Source of the DNA: Margaritispora aquatica
Lineage: Eukaryota; Ascomycota; Leotiomycetes; Helotiales; Discinellaceae
DNA length: 64,000 bases
Direction: 5' to 3'
NCBI GenBank assembly: GCA_007644065.1
Contig: VJWN01000001.1
Location: 1,192,340-1,256,339 of the forward strand
Made by a program: the position numbers and the translations under genes. Positions 1-9,201 of this stretch are shown in pieces (the stretch's first letter is position 1; every line of letters begins with the position of its first letter). Under the pieces are notes generated by a model that was not told the DNA's origin, did not search any database, and saw nothing but the letters and a program-made list of their open reading frames with translations.

Positions 1-4
1 ATAA

Positions 5-1143
5 ATGCCTACCAAACTTCATACTATCGATCCCGATGGCGATCTTTTACTTCAACTCATAGTGCCAGATGAGCCTGATCCAGAAGTTGACGCACATGTA
101 CCGGATGAGGCTGACCCTCTGACGTCCTCTAATGTCTATGCCATTTTCACAAAAGGTAGCGAGGAGGACAATAGCCTTGATAAAATCTCTATGGAAGAAA
201 TTCATTTTCTCGTATCTTCCAGGCATCTCATACTTGCCTCGCCAGTCTTCAAAGCAATGCTACGACCCAATTTCAAAGAGGGGTCCATTCTTCAATCTAC
301 TGGCAAACTTGAGCTTGACCTGCCAGACGATGATCCAACAGCCTTCAAAATCATACTTGACGTCATTCATGGGCAAATGAAAGAAGTTCCACGAAAGCTG
401 GACATTCATACCCTAGCTGCAGTAGCAACCTTAGCGGACAAGTATCAAATGGTTGGATCTATTGAATTCTGCTTGGAGTTGTTATGGATGCCTGCTTTAA
501 AAGAATCTCGACCAAAGGTTTACAATGCTGAACTTGTACCATGGCTTAGTGTAGCTTGGATTTGCAGACTTCCCGAGGACTTCAAGCACCTCACATGTTT
601 AGCTGTGCGGGAGGGCTTTGGTGGGCTAAGTAACGAACCGTTGCCCATCCCAGAAAGCATCACTGGTATGTCAAATCACCTCGCTTGATGAGTATTTATT
701 GCTGAACTTTGTCAGAGGCAATTGAAGAGCAGCGTGAGCAAGGTGCTGTTGAACTATTCTCAGTCTTGCAGGAGCAAATTGATCGACTCATTGGACCAGA
801 AACGGTGTGTCAGAACGACGATATTGGCAGGTTATCCTTTGGCAGGTATCAAAACCCCGCCGTTGGAAACAATGCAGTCAATTGCGATGCCATGACCTTG
901 GGCTCACTTCTTAAGAGTGCGAACGACCTAGGGTTATATCCTCCTCCAAGTTGGCCGTACAAAGACTCAACACTGAAGGATCTCATCTCGCGACTTAGGA
1001 AGTTGAACGCGGTTTCACTTTGTGACATGACAAACAATCGTGACACTGGAGAGTTGTCTCATGGAGTCGTGGACCTATTAGTTCATCGGGTTATTTTGAT
1101 CAGCAGTCGCTTGGATGGTCTTGATCTTGATAACTTCAGATAG
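5..1143 (+). CDS. BTB/POZ domain protein (intact copy)
   Basis: Exons 5-665 and 716-1143 join in phase across a 50-nt intron (donor gtatgt, acceptor gtcag) to give 362 residues. The N-terminal half reads as a fungal BTB/POZ fold: a hydrophobic strand (VSSRHLILASPVFKAML), a glycine-containing turn, then LPDDDPTAFKIILDVIHG and the helix TLAAVATLADKYQM near residues 135-150. The C-terminal part ends in SSRLDGLDLDNF, which looks like the natural end of this fungal family. BTB domains usually mediate dimerisation or recruit substrates to cullin-3 ligases; no second catalytic or DNA-binding domain is visible, so the role is unknown. The start ATG lies only 4 nt inside the window, so an upstream exon cannot be excluded. 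A related gene follows in tandem about 700 nt downstream. Confidence 0.8.
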
Positions 1144-1842
1144 ACCAGGTGGGTTGAATGGCGAAACTCAGTTGCGTAGCAATCCTAGCTCACCATATTA
1201 AGATCAATCAGCTTGCTCTAACGCCCAGAAATTTTGTCGGATCTGTAAGTTTCTTTGACTGTTTGACTGACTTCTGTATTTCAAAACAGCAATCCGTCTT
1301 TTCATTTCATTGTACACTATCCTTCGATAAAGATGGATTGCAAAACCTCGCTAAGGCTATCAAGAGCTTCAATTCCAGCGCTAGCACAAGTTTAAGGTTT
1401 TTAACAAGCTATCTATTCTGTGTGGACCATTCTTTGCTGTGGCTAGTTTTATAATCGTTGTTCAAGATGTAGTTCTCTGATTTTACAGATCGATGAGTTG
1501 GTTGATACAATTAGATAAGTGGGTATCCCTTTCTCGCTTCGTAATGCCAGCCCAATCTTGTCTCCATCTGAGAGCATGAAGTGTGACTATTGAAGCTGCA
1601 CATTGAAGCATATCCAACAATATGCTATTAGAGCCAGCCTTATTGCGAGTCATTCTGGCGCCAATATTATTTCTCCATCCTCCAATTGCCTAGATAATTT
1701 CGATATACCACAACAACAAACCAGATCTTGCAACCTTCAACTTCAACAACCAGGTCACCACCTCGACTATCTCCATGCAGGCAAGTAACTAATACTATCT
1801 TCGTACCGAATTTCACATAAATAATCAACAGAGAGTCTTGCA
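1144..1842. other. Spacer between the tandem BTB genes
   Basis: No convincing gene. A short open frame at 1158-1454 contains LQNLAKAIKSFNSS, vaguely like the C-terminal part of the flanking BTB proteins, so it could be debris of a further copy, but the similarity is too weak to call. Confidence 0.3.
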
Positions 1843-4085
1843 ATGGCGCACAGTACCCTTGCATGGCCACCAACATCTGGCAAACATTACGAAATCCATC
1901 CATGTGGCCAAATCATGTTCGCATTCTTCCCCGACATAATTGAAGGACAAAATACCATGAAGTCGAAGGACGCAGCTCAATTAGTCGCGATCCCAGCCTA
2001 AGACAGCGATCTATCTGCGCAGCCCGATTGGAAAGACAGTACAACCTTCCTCATCTCCTTTGCGCATCTTTGTCTTGCATCGCCGGTCTTCAAATTTCTC
2101 ATCACTTCTGAGCCTGATGGAAGTCATATCACCATACCCGCAACCTCGACGAAGATCATTCGGCTCCAAGGCGTCGGGGATCTGGATGCCTTCAGAATCT
2201 TGATGGATATTGCACATGGCAAGACATGTGATATTCCTAGATCTCTGGATATCAAGACTCTGTCAGCCTTGGCTGTATTAGCGGATAAATACAAAATGGC
2301 ACCCGCGCTGAATATTCATGTCAAGTATATGTGGATGCCATACTTAGAGAATTCACAACCAGTTAGGTTCACGAAGGACTTGCTGGCGTGGCTGTGCGTT
2401 TCTTGGGTCTTTCGACTGGCTGATAAGTTCAAGCATGCTACCCGAATTGCTATATTATGGGGACTTGGTAGCAGCAGTTTTGAGCCAGGGCGCAAATTGC
2501 CTCTGCCGAATGGGCTTCTGGGTAATATTTTCCATCTTGCTTGCTGTTTGTTCTCTCTTCTAACTTTACTACAGATCAGCTCGAGACTCGAAGGATCGCA
2601 GGACTGAAAAGTGTCTTTGACCTCCTCCAATCTCAAGTTGATGCGCTCACCGCAACTGAGAGTATCTGCAACCACCAGGCGAAAGGCTCTCATGCAGAAA
2701 ACCCTACGTCAATTTTTGGTTTCGCAGCACAGGCCAATTCGTTCGTCGTTACAGAAAAACCATTCCCTGTTTATTTCCCACCTTTACGAACCGTTCATCC
2801 TAAAGCATTGAATAAGGACCTCACGTCCCGACTTGTCATTGACAAATCGAGTCGACCGTCGTTATTTGGGGATGCTACCCGATCAACACCCTCAGGAGCT
2901 CAGCAACCGTTGGTACTCCCTTCATTGTTTCCTTCATCTGCTATACCTCGCACCTCAACGACTTCTAATGAAGGCGCCTACAAAACCCCCTTCTCGCTTG
3001 GTTCAACACTCAACAAGAATCCCAAATCCGGAAGCACGACTTTGTTCAACATCAGCCAGAGCAGCCCAACTCTAGAACAGGCAGGAACATCAGGACTATC
3101 GCTCTTCGGACCCAAAGACTTCGGAACCGAGATGAACAAAGCCACAACGACAAAGTATAAGCTATTCAGCGATCAGAAACTGCCCGCTTCACAGACTACA
3201 GGCGAAACATGGAGGCTCTTTAGTACCAATAACCCAAAGCTAAATCAACCTACCAAATTAGCTACCCTATCGTCGATATCTGACCCATATACTACATCCA
3301 AAAATTCACTGCCATCAGGACCAGCGTTACCTCCCAAGGCTGCAGCCTCAACAGATGCGTCAGCTGTCCTCTCGCTCAGTGAAACAGTCCTGCGTGAAAT
3401 GGAGAAGGAAAGCGGTTTGCCCAGCGTTTTCCGAGAACTCTCCCTCCCAGGTGCCAATCCTCGTCCAGACATAGACACAAGCAAGAGACCCAGATTTCAG
3501 CCTTCGCTAATCGCTTCTCCAAGCTCAACAACCTTTGATTTCTCCTTCACTGATGTCTTGGCTTCAACACCCAGGGCTTTATTTGGAACTAAAAGTGAGA
3601 GCCAGAAAGCCAACGACTCCAAGAATAAGCAACACACCACTACCTCTTCAATAGTACCACCGACGCCCCGTCAAAACACATGCATCGCTCTCCTCCTCGG
3701 GACCTTCCTTCGCAGCGCCGCATCGCAAGATCTCTGGCCTCTCCCGCCTGCACCCTATGACGGTCGCAGTCTCCACTAGACCATCATATCGTGCCATATG
3801 TTTGAGTGCGAGAGCTTGTGCCATGTCATGACTCCCCTGAACTGTCCGTTCAGAAAAGAGGATGGCAATGGGGGCGTGCATAAGGATAAGGCGCATGGGA
3901 TTGACGATAGGTTGGATCCGGAGCTGGATAGAGTGTATGAGAGTGTGCGAGGGATCGATATCAGGACTTTTACGGAGGAGGGTTGGAAGCAGGATGAGGA
4001 AGTGAGTGGGTATCTGTTGGCTGGGTATGTGAGCGATAGGGCTAAGTTTAAGGGTGGAGTGTTTGGGGATACCACAAGATCTTAA
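1843..4085 (+). pseudogene. BTB/POZ paralogue with FG-rich tail, interrupted by two in-frame stops
   Basis: From the ATG at 1843 one frame runs through a BTB-like region (FLISFAHLCLASPVFKFL, then DAFRILMDIAHG and TLSALAVLADKYKM) and over a 53-nt intron (2522-2574, donor gtaata, acceptor ctacag) into a long serine/threonine/proline tail. The frame is broken by TAA at 1999-2001 and by TAG at 3777-3779, yet stays open on both sides: after the TAG it continues in the same frame to a TAA at 4083-4085. The tail holds several LFG, IFG and ALFG pieces like nucleoporin FG repeats. The first methionine after the TAA is at 2203, which would delete the front half of the BTB fold. Most likely a recently disabled paralogue of the gene at 5-1143; a shortened functional product (about 2203-3779) or stop readthrough is possible. 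No credible intron removes either stop. Confidence 0.6.
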
Positions 4086-4923
4086 TTTGTGAGTGTGAAG
4101 GCTTGGTCAGATGGTTGGATCATTACATAATCAAGAGAAACCCGTGTCCTGTATATAAAGAATGATACTATATTGTTTCATGTCAAAATTGGACTCTCCC
4201 AACAAAGAGAAGATGGAACTCTTTATGAAAAATACCCTCCCAGGTTTCCACGACGCTAAAAACAGATCTCGCTCGAGCTTACAACTACTAAAAGTCTTCC
4301 TATGTTTTGTTCCCCATTAAACACCCCCACCTACCTACTGATCTATCCATACATCATCTCCCACAAGTTACATCAATATATCTTACCTCGAGGTGTAGCA
4401 AAGGGCTAGCCTGCTCAAGAAATGTGTTAAAGTTAAGCGAGAATCAACAATCGAAAATCTCTACGAAGACCTTGAGATGAACGCAGATCGACTCCATCGA
4501 AAGCAAATCGAGGCTCCATACTTGCTTTGTGGTACTAATGGTTTCTACCTGGTATGTTAAAGATGAATGATGGTCTTTGACTGCATATACTGAATATATT
4601 CCACGAGCGAGCACATTGTCGCAGCCTATTTCTGCCTTTACTTACACTTACCTGACCGTGTCTCTGTCACCTACGAAACGAGTTAATGACTAAATTTCAC
4701 CTACTCAAGCACCTATTCACAATGCTCATTGAAGTGCTAGCTGATCGATCATGCATAAACAGTATTTCCAAGATAAGAATGCACGCTATGTTAGACTTCT
4801 AGGAAGCCTTAGAGTACGAAAGACACATCAGATGTATGCTGAAAACCACAGCCCAGACTGTTCTCCCTTCTTAATGAATCCCAGACTTCTTCATAAGCCC
4901 TCGTATACATCAGATATTTCGTC
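4086..4923. other. Intergenic region, no gene seen
   Basis: AT-rich spacer holding the 3' flanks of the BTB paralogue (plus) and of the membrane protein gene (minus). No long or conserved-looking frame was found. Confidence 0.5.
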
Positions 4924-5679
4924 CTATCCATCATGCGTTGCATTCACCACCTTCGCCTTATTCTCAACCCTAACAACTTCTTTCGCTGTCTCATTCATCA
5001 TGCTGCCTGGTACTTCATTCGGCCGAAGGAGGTTACAAAAATCCACTGATATAGCATCTTCCTCTATAAACAGCAGCATAGGTAATACAATCCCAAGTAC
5101 AATCATTAGGAGAATCTGCGAGACTGTCCACCACTTCGGCGGGTTTGGCTGCCAAGTAGGGCGTCTGCCTACCCACCATGCCAAAGCCATCAGCACATAG
5201 TATCCGATAGTGAGGCCGAACAACAAAGCGATTCTGAAATACTGCATTTGTGAAACCAAATAATGTGCCTGTTTGGCACTGTCTTCTCCGGCGGCATTGG
5301 AAAGGTACCAAGCAAGCAAGACCGAGTCAGATTGGCGCAGAGCCACGTAGACGTAGTTGGTGAGTATACGGATGGTTTCAATGAGGGCGACTCTCAAGGC
5401 GAGAAGAAGGATGTGAGTCATGATGAAGCTTGAACTAACAAATCGAATATATGCTGCTCGTCCATGGCGAAAGAAGGCACGGCTTGCCAAGCGAAAATTG
5501 TGTGCGGCTTGGTTCATCTTGACCCAATATTCACCAGCGAGGAGACGAAGGTTGTCGAAAAAGATGAACGGAAGGACAGACGCTAAACCACAGATGATCG
5601 CTATGCCCCACAAAGTTTTTCCTGTGAGCCACTCAATTCCCTCTACCACTCGGGGTTCTTTCGACGGATTGTTATCCAT
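4924..5679 (-). CDS. Conserved-looking multi-pass membrane protein, unknown function
   Basis: Single-exon frame of 251 residues from the ATG at 5679 (MDNNPSKEP). An ATG 43 codons upstream at 5808 adds a polar, unlikely-looking leader, so the internal start is preferred. Four hydrophobic stretches are visible: near residues 24-42 (WGIAIICGLASVLPFIFF), 85-105 (IMTHILLLALRVALIETI), 150-172 (RIALLFGLTIGYYVLMALAW) and 188-208 (LLMIVLGIVLPMLLF). A WQPNPPKWW motif sits just before the last segment. No catalytic motif or known family was recognised. Lysine and arginine flank the segments as expected for an integral membrane protein. The upstream region carries another fragment coding for hydrophobic residues on the same strand, possibly a relative. 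Confidence 0.65.
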   Translation of the reverse strand: MDNNPSKEPRVVEGIEWLTGKTLWGIAIICGLASVLPFIFFDNLRLLAGEYWVKMNQAAHNFRLASRAFFRHGRAAYIRFVSSSFIMTHILLLALRVALIETIRILTNYVYVALRQSDSVLLAWYLSNAAGEDSAKQAHYLVSQMQYFRIALLFGLTIGYYVLMALAWWVGRRPTWQPNPPKWWTVSQILLMIVLGIVLPMLLFIEEDAISVDFCNLLRPNEVPGSMMNETAKEVVRVENKAKVVNATHDG

Positions 5680-6410
5680 GGCGATGTTACTCGATATCCG
5701 GTGTGTGGGATGTTTGTTGCATGTGTAGCTTCTTTCACTTTGGGAGAATGTGCGAACGGATGCCTCCTTGTGCGATGTCAAAAGATCTTCTGGGAAACAG
5801 ATACTCAAGACTGTTTAAGAAGAACACCGAAGAAAGCTGTTGAATTGGATTTTGTGTCGAAAGGTTTTGTTGGAGGTAGATACTAGAAATTATTGTCGAA
5901 GGAATATTGATGAAGTAGCGTATCAAGGAAGAAAAAGACTTTTGATGAAGAATGGGAAAAGAATAAGACGAACGGAGAGGCTGAATGCCATGATGTACCA
6001 AAAGTAGCAGCAGTAGAGAGGAAGGAACAAATGATGGTAATATTTGCTTCCTCTCAACAATGACATTTGGCAAATGGACCAGCTGAAGAGGAAGTAGTTA
6101 CGCGAAGGGTGTAGCATTCCAAATCTCGTTGGATGCTGCGAGGAAGGATTGTTAGACATTCCATCAGAGAGCAAGGCAGGTGCAACACACTACCATACCA
6201 TACAGAGCAACGCTATCTTCCCTCCTGAGTAGCTTCTCATTGACAAAAGGCCCTCTCATGCCAATCCATCCATTGCATCCTCTCACATACTTTCAAGCCT
6301 CCAAACAGACTGTCGTCCCATCCTAGCAAAAACACCTCGTCTGTCAACCCCAAAAACGTGGTAGGCCACTGTTCAGCTCCTACCAATCCCTCCATACCCG
6401 CCCTCCACGT
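5680..6410. other. Upstream region of the membrane protein gene
   Basis: Contains the presumed promoter and 5' leader of the minus-strand gene. Short frames here lack conserved motifs. Nothing else supported. Confidence 0.4.
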
Positions 6411-6900
6411 TCAAATCCCCAGCTTCTGACACGGATCGCCTTGAACATACACCCACAGCATTTCAATAATCCACTCAAGCAGGATAACCCACCTTGGGAC
6501 CCCAGCGCCTGTGTAATTCCTCCACAGAATGTTCATGCCTAGATTGGCTATCAAGCCGGGCCAGAAGATAGCGAGTAAGTGCCCGATTTCAAGGATGACC
6601 CTACAGAAGATACCTAGAGATGATGGGTCATCGAGGATTTCTCGTGCAATCCGTGGTGGTATGAATAGATAGCTTAAAAGAGGGTGTGTCGCTGGAAGGC
6701 GAGGAGGAGAATATTACCAAGAATGAAGGAAAGCAGTCTCATCACGCGGTAGAGATGGGAGACGATGAATTGTAGAGTTAGGGTCATGTCCGATAGGATG
6801 AGACCGGCACCTTGTTGGATGTAGAAGAGGCGAGTAATCACGGTGAGAGCGATAGCGTGAATGTACGACTGCAGCTGGGCAGCACGCATGATGATTGTGG
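6411..6900 (-). CDS. Fragmentary hydrophobic coding region, exon structure unresolved
   Basis: On the minus strand an open stretch ending in a TGA at 6411-6413 codes for a plausible protein end with LLAIFWPGLIANLGMNILW and VPRWVILLEWIIEMLWVYV. Just upstream, in another frame, lies MRAAQLQSYIHAIALTVITR and further hydrophobic sequence (about 6675-6890). The two look like parts of one membrane protein and would have to be joined by an intron (a CTTCCAG acceptor lies at about 6693), but no donor gives a convincing in-phase join of normal intron length. It could be a multi-exon gene extending further upstream or a frameshifted relic. Function unknown. Confidence 0.3.
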
Positions 6901-7884
6901 ACTGTAGGTGGAGTGCTGAGAATTTATCTGCTGATGTGAAATTACTTCTGAAAATAAAAGTAGACCGCAAGATAGTGTTGGGAGGTTGACACTGTCCATC
7001 TGTGAAAAGTAATGGCGTTGACATTTTGGACTTCAGCTACTTGGATGACTCCTTAACCTTAAGCGAGGTCAGGTCACAAAAACAATGGGACTTCGCCCTA
7101 GTCAATCAACAAAGCGTCGTTGGTGAGCAATGTGCGTACAACGCAGAATGAAAGCACTAAAGTAAGGTCTATCAGTAGAAAGGGGCTGTCTGAAACGTAT
7201 AGGTCGACGGCTGACGCCAAGGGTAGAAGACTTCCGACCATACTGAGTTTGGACCTGTACCTGTGTACTGACGAGAAAGGTGAATAGACTTGGTATAATA
7301 AATGATATGCAGACTTACCATTCCGAAGATCGTGACTGTCACCATCATAATCCGTTGGTAACAGAAGCACCAACACCCATGGCAGAAGAGGCAAGGAAGG
7401 TCTTACAAAACAAAACAGGACTTACGCTAAGATCACATAATTCAAGGTGTGAATAACGTAGGATGAAAGCAGAATAACAAAACAAAGACATAGCATCAAC
7501 GAGGTGGGTATCATTTCCGAGCCAACAGGCTCCTCTTCTTACACACACATAATCGGTACCAGCCCAGAAGAGCTCCCATTCCCGCTCACCCATGCCAAAA
7601 TCCTCACCCACTACCACCAATTCCAATGAAACTCCAAAATCCCTTTAAGAAGAGATCGGGACAAAGATGCCACTAGCTGCATGGTTTAAGTGGTAGATTG
7701 GTTGGTTGCTTGGTCGATGATATGTGTATCTGTAGAGAATATTAGGCGATTGTAGAGCGCTTGGTGTTAGTTGTTAGGCGCTATCTTATATTTTTCGACG
7801 TTCTTAGGTGATTGTGCTGGCTACTTTCGAGATGAATTCGTGGAGCTGTTACCAATAGTTAAGAACGTTGGAGAAGCTAGCTGA
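6901..7884. other. Spacer with splice-like signals, no resolved gene
   Basis: On the minus strand, strong donor-like GTAAGT sites occur at about 7426 and 7319, and frames between them code for short similar pieces (SAFILRYSH near 7450 and SAFILRCTH near 7130). This could be the 5' part of the unresolved gene at 6411-6900 or a local duplication; no complete model was found. Confidence 0.25.
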
Positions 7885-9201
7885 TTATGTGAACTTGGTG
7901 TGAATGATATCCGGATTCTCGTGCCAGTCATCAATACTGACCCACATCTAAAATCGCTTAGCACAATCCTCTCCACAGTATAAGCACAACACACCTTTCT
8001 AAACGTGCTCAATCCCGCCAAGATACTGCCTCCAATCCAAGTAGAATATTTCCTCTCTGGAGGCGCAAAGATTTTAATCCTCATGTCCTTAACTGCTAAC
8101 TTTTGAACCTCGTGTAATAACCGGTCTCCAAAGCCCTTAGTTAACGTACTACCTCCTGACAGAACGATATTGCCAAACAGTGCTTTCCGCAGGTCCAAAT
8201 CCGTTCGATTGATCGCATCTACAACAATTTGGTGAATTCCAGGGTATTCTAGTCCAATGAGTTCAGGATCGAACAGGATTTCAGGAGCACGGAAACGCTC
8301 TGCTCCAATCTATATCTTGTGAGTAACCACTCCACCAGTTAATACGTGCAAAACATACCTTGATCTTATTCCCATCCGGCAACGCATACTCAACGACCTT
8401 CCCATCGCCCGGCTTCCCCGCCGAACTCGCCCATTCTTTCTCCTCCTTCTTCGGGTCCGCTGCGACATAACTAACCTTCTCCTTAATCATCCTCACGACC
8501 TCCTTCTCGGCACTCGTATGAAACACATATCCCGATCGTCTCAGCAGCATCTGCAGATTCTCGGTGACATCTCGCCCGGCCACGTCGATGCGCCGTATGG
8601 AGCTCGGCATGGCGAAGCCCTCGTATACGGGCACGGCGTGCGAGACGCCGTCGCCGGCATCGAGCACGATGCCTGTGGTGCGGCCGGAGGCGTAGAGTGA
8701 GAGCACGGCTTGGATGGAGGTGTACAGCGCGGGGACGTTGAAGGTTTCGAAGAGGACTTGGGCGGCTGTTTCGCGATTACTTCGTGGATTGAGGGGCGGT
8801 TCTGTTAGTAGCACTGGATGCTAGTTTTCGAATCAGCCTTGTGCATTTTCCTGAAAACCGTCCATCCTCCTCCTCTCTGACTGTAGCCAACTCACCTCCT
8901 CACTCAGCGTCTTCAAGCCCTCCCCATACACAAATTCCCAAATCCGCTCCATGTCCTCCCAGTCCGTCACTATACCATGTTCCAGCGGGTATTTGATCTT
9001 CAGCAGCCCTCTCAATTCCTGTGCTCGTGCGCCTATAAACACGTCTCCCTCTAGTGCTCCGGCGAGTACACGAGTGTGCTTCGGCCTGCCCACAAAGGAA
9101 GGAAAGTAGCATTTCGGCAGATCGTCGCCGGCGAAGCCTGCGCGGATGGTGCCCGAGCCGTTGTCGAGGACTATGGGCGCATTGTGTAGGTTGTCTGTCA
9201 T
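7885..9201 (-). CDS. arp1: Actin-related protein Arp1 (centractin), dynactin filament subunit
   Basis: Four exons on the minus strand: 8896-9201, 8359-8820, 7995-8309 and 7885-7947, all joined at phase 0 with GTGAGT, GTATGT and GTGTGT donors, giving 381 residues, the usual length for Arp1. The start reads [20 protein letters not shown], the actin nucleotide-binding loop 1, followed by [15 protein letters not shown], diagnostic of centractin rather than conventional actin. Exon 2 has [20 protein letters not shown] and [16 protein letters not shown] (phosphate loop 2); exon 3 has [18 protein letters not shown] and [16 protein letters not shown]; exon 4 codes for the terminal [18 protein letters not shown]. 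In this family Arp1 forms the short filament of dynactin, which activates cytoplasmic dynein and supports nuclear and vesicle transport along microtubules in hyphae (ro-4 in Neurospora). All key motifs are intact. Confidence 0.97.

Noticed and set aside
1158..1454. Ninety-eight-codon frame after the first BTB gene
   Set aside because: Only a vague resemblance to the BTB C-terminus; insufficient to call a third copy.
8518..8700. Plus-strand frame inside Arp1
   Set aside because: Shadow of a strongly conserved Arp1 exon.
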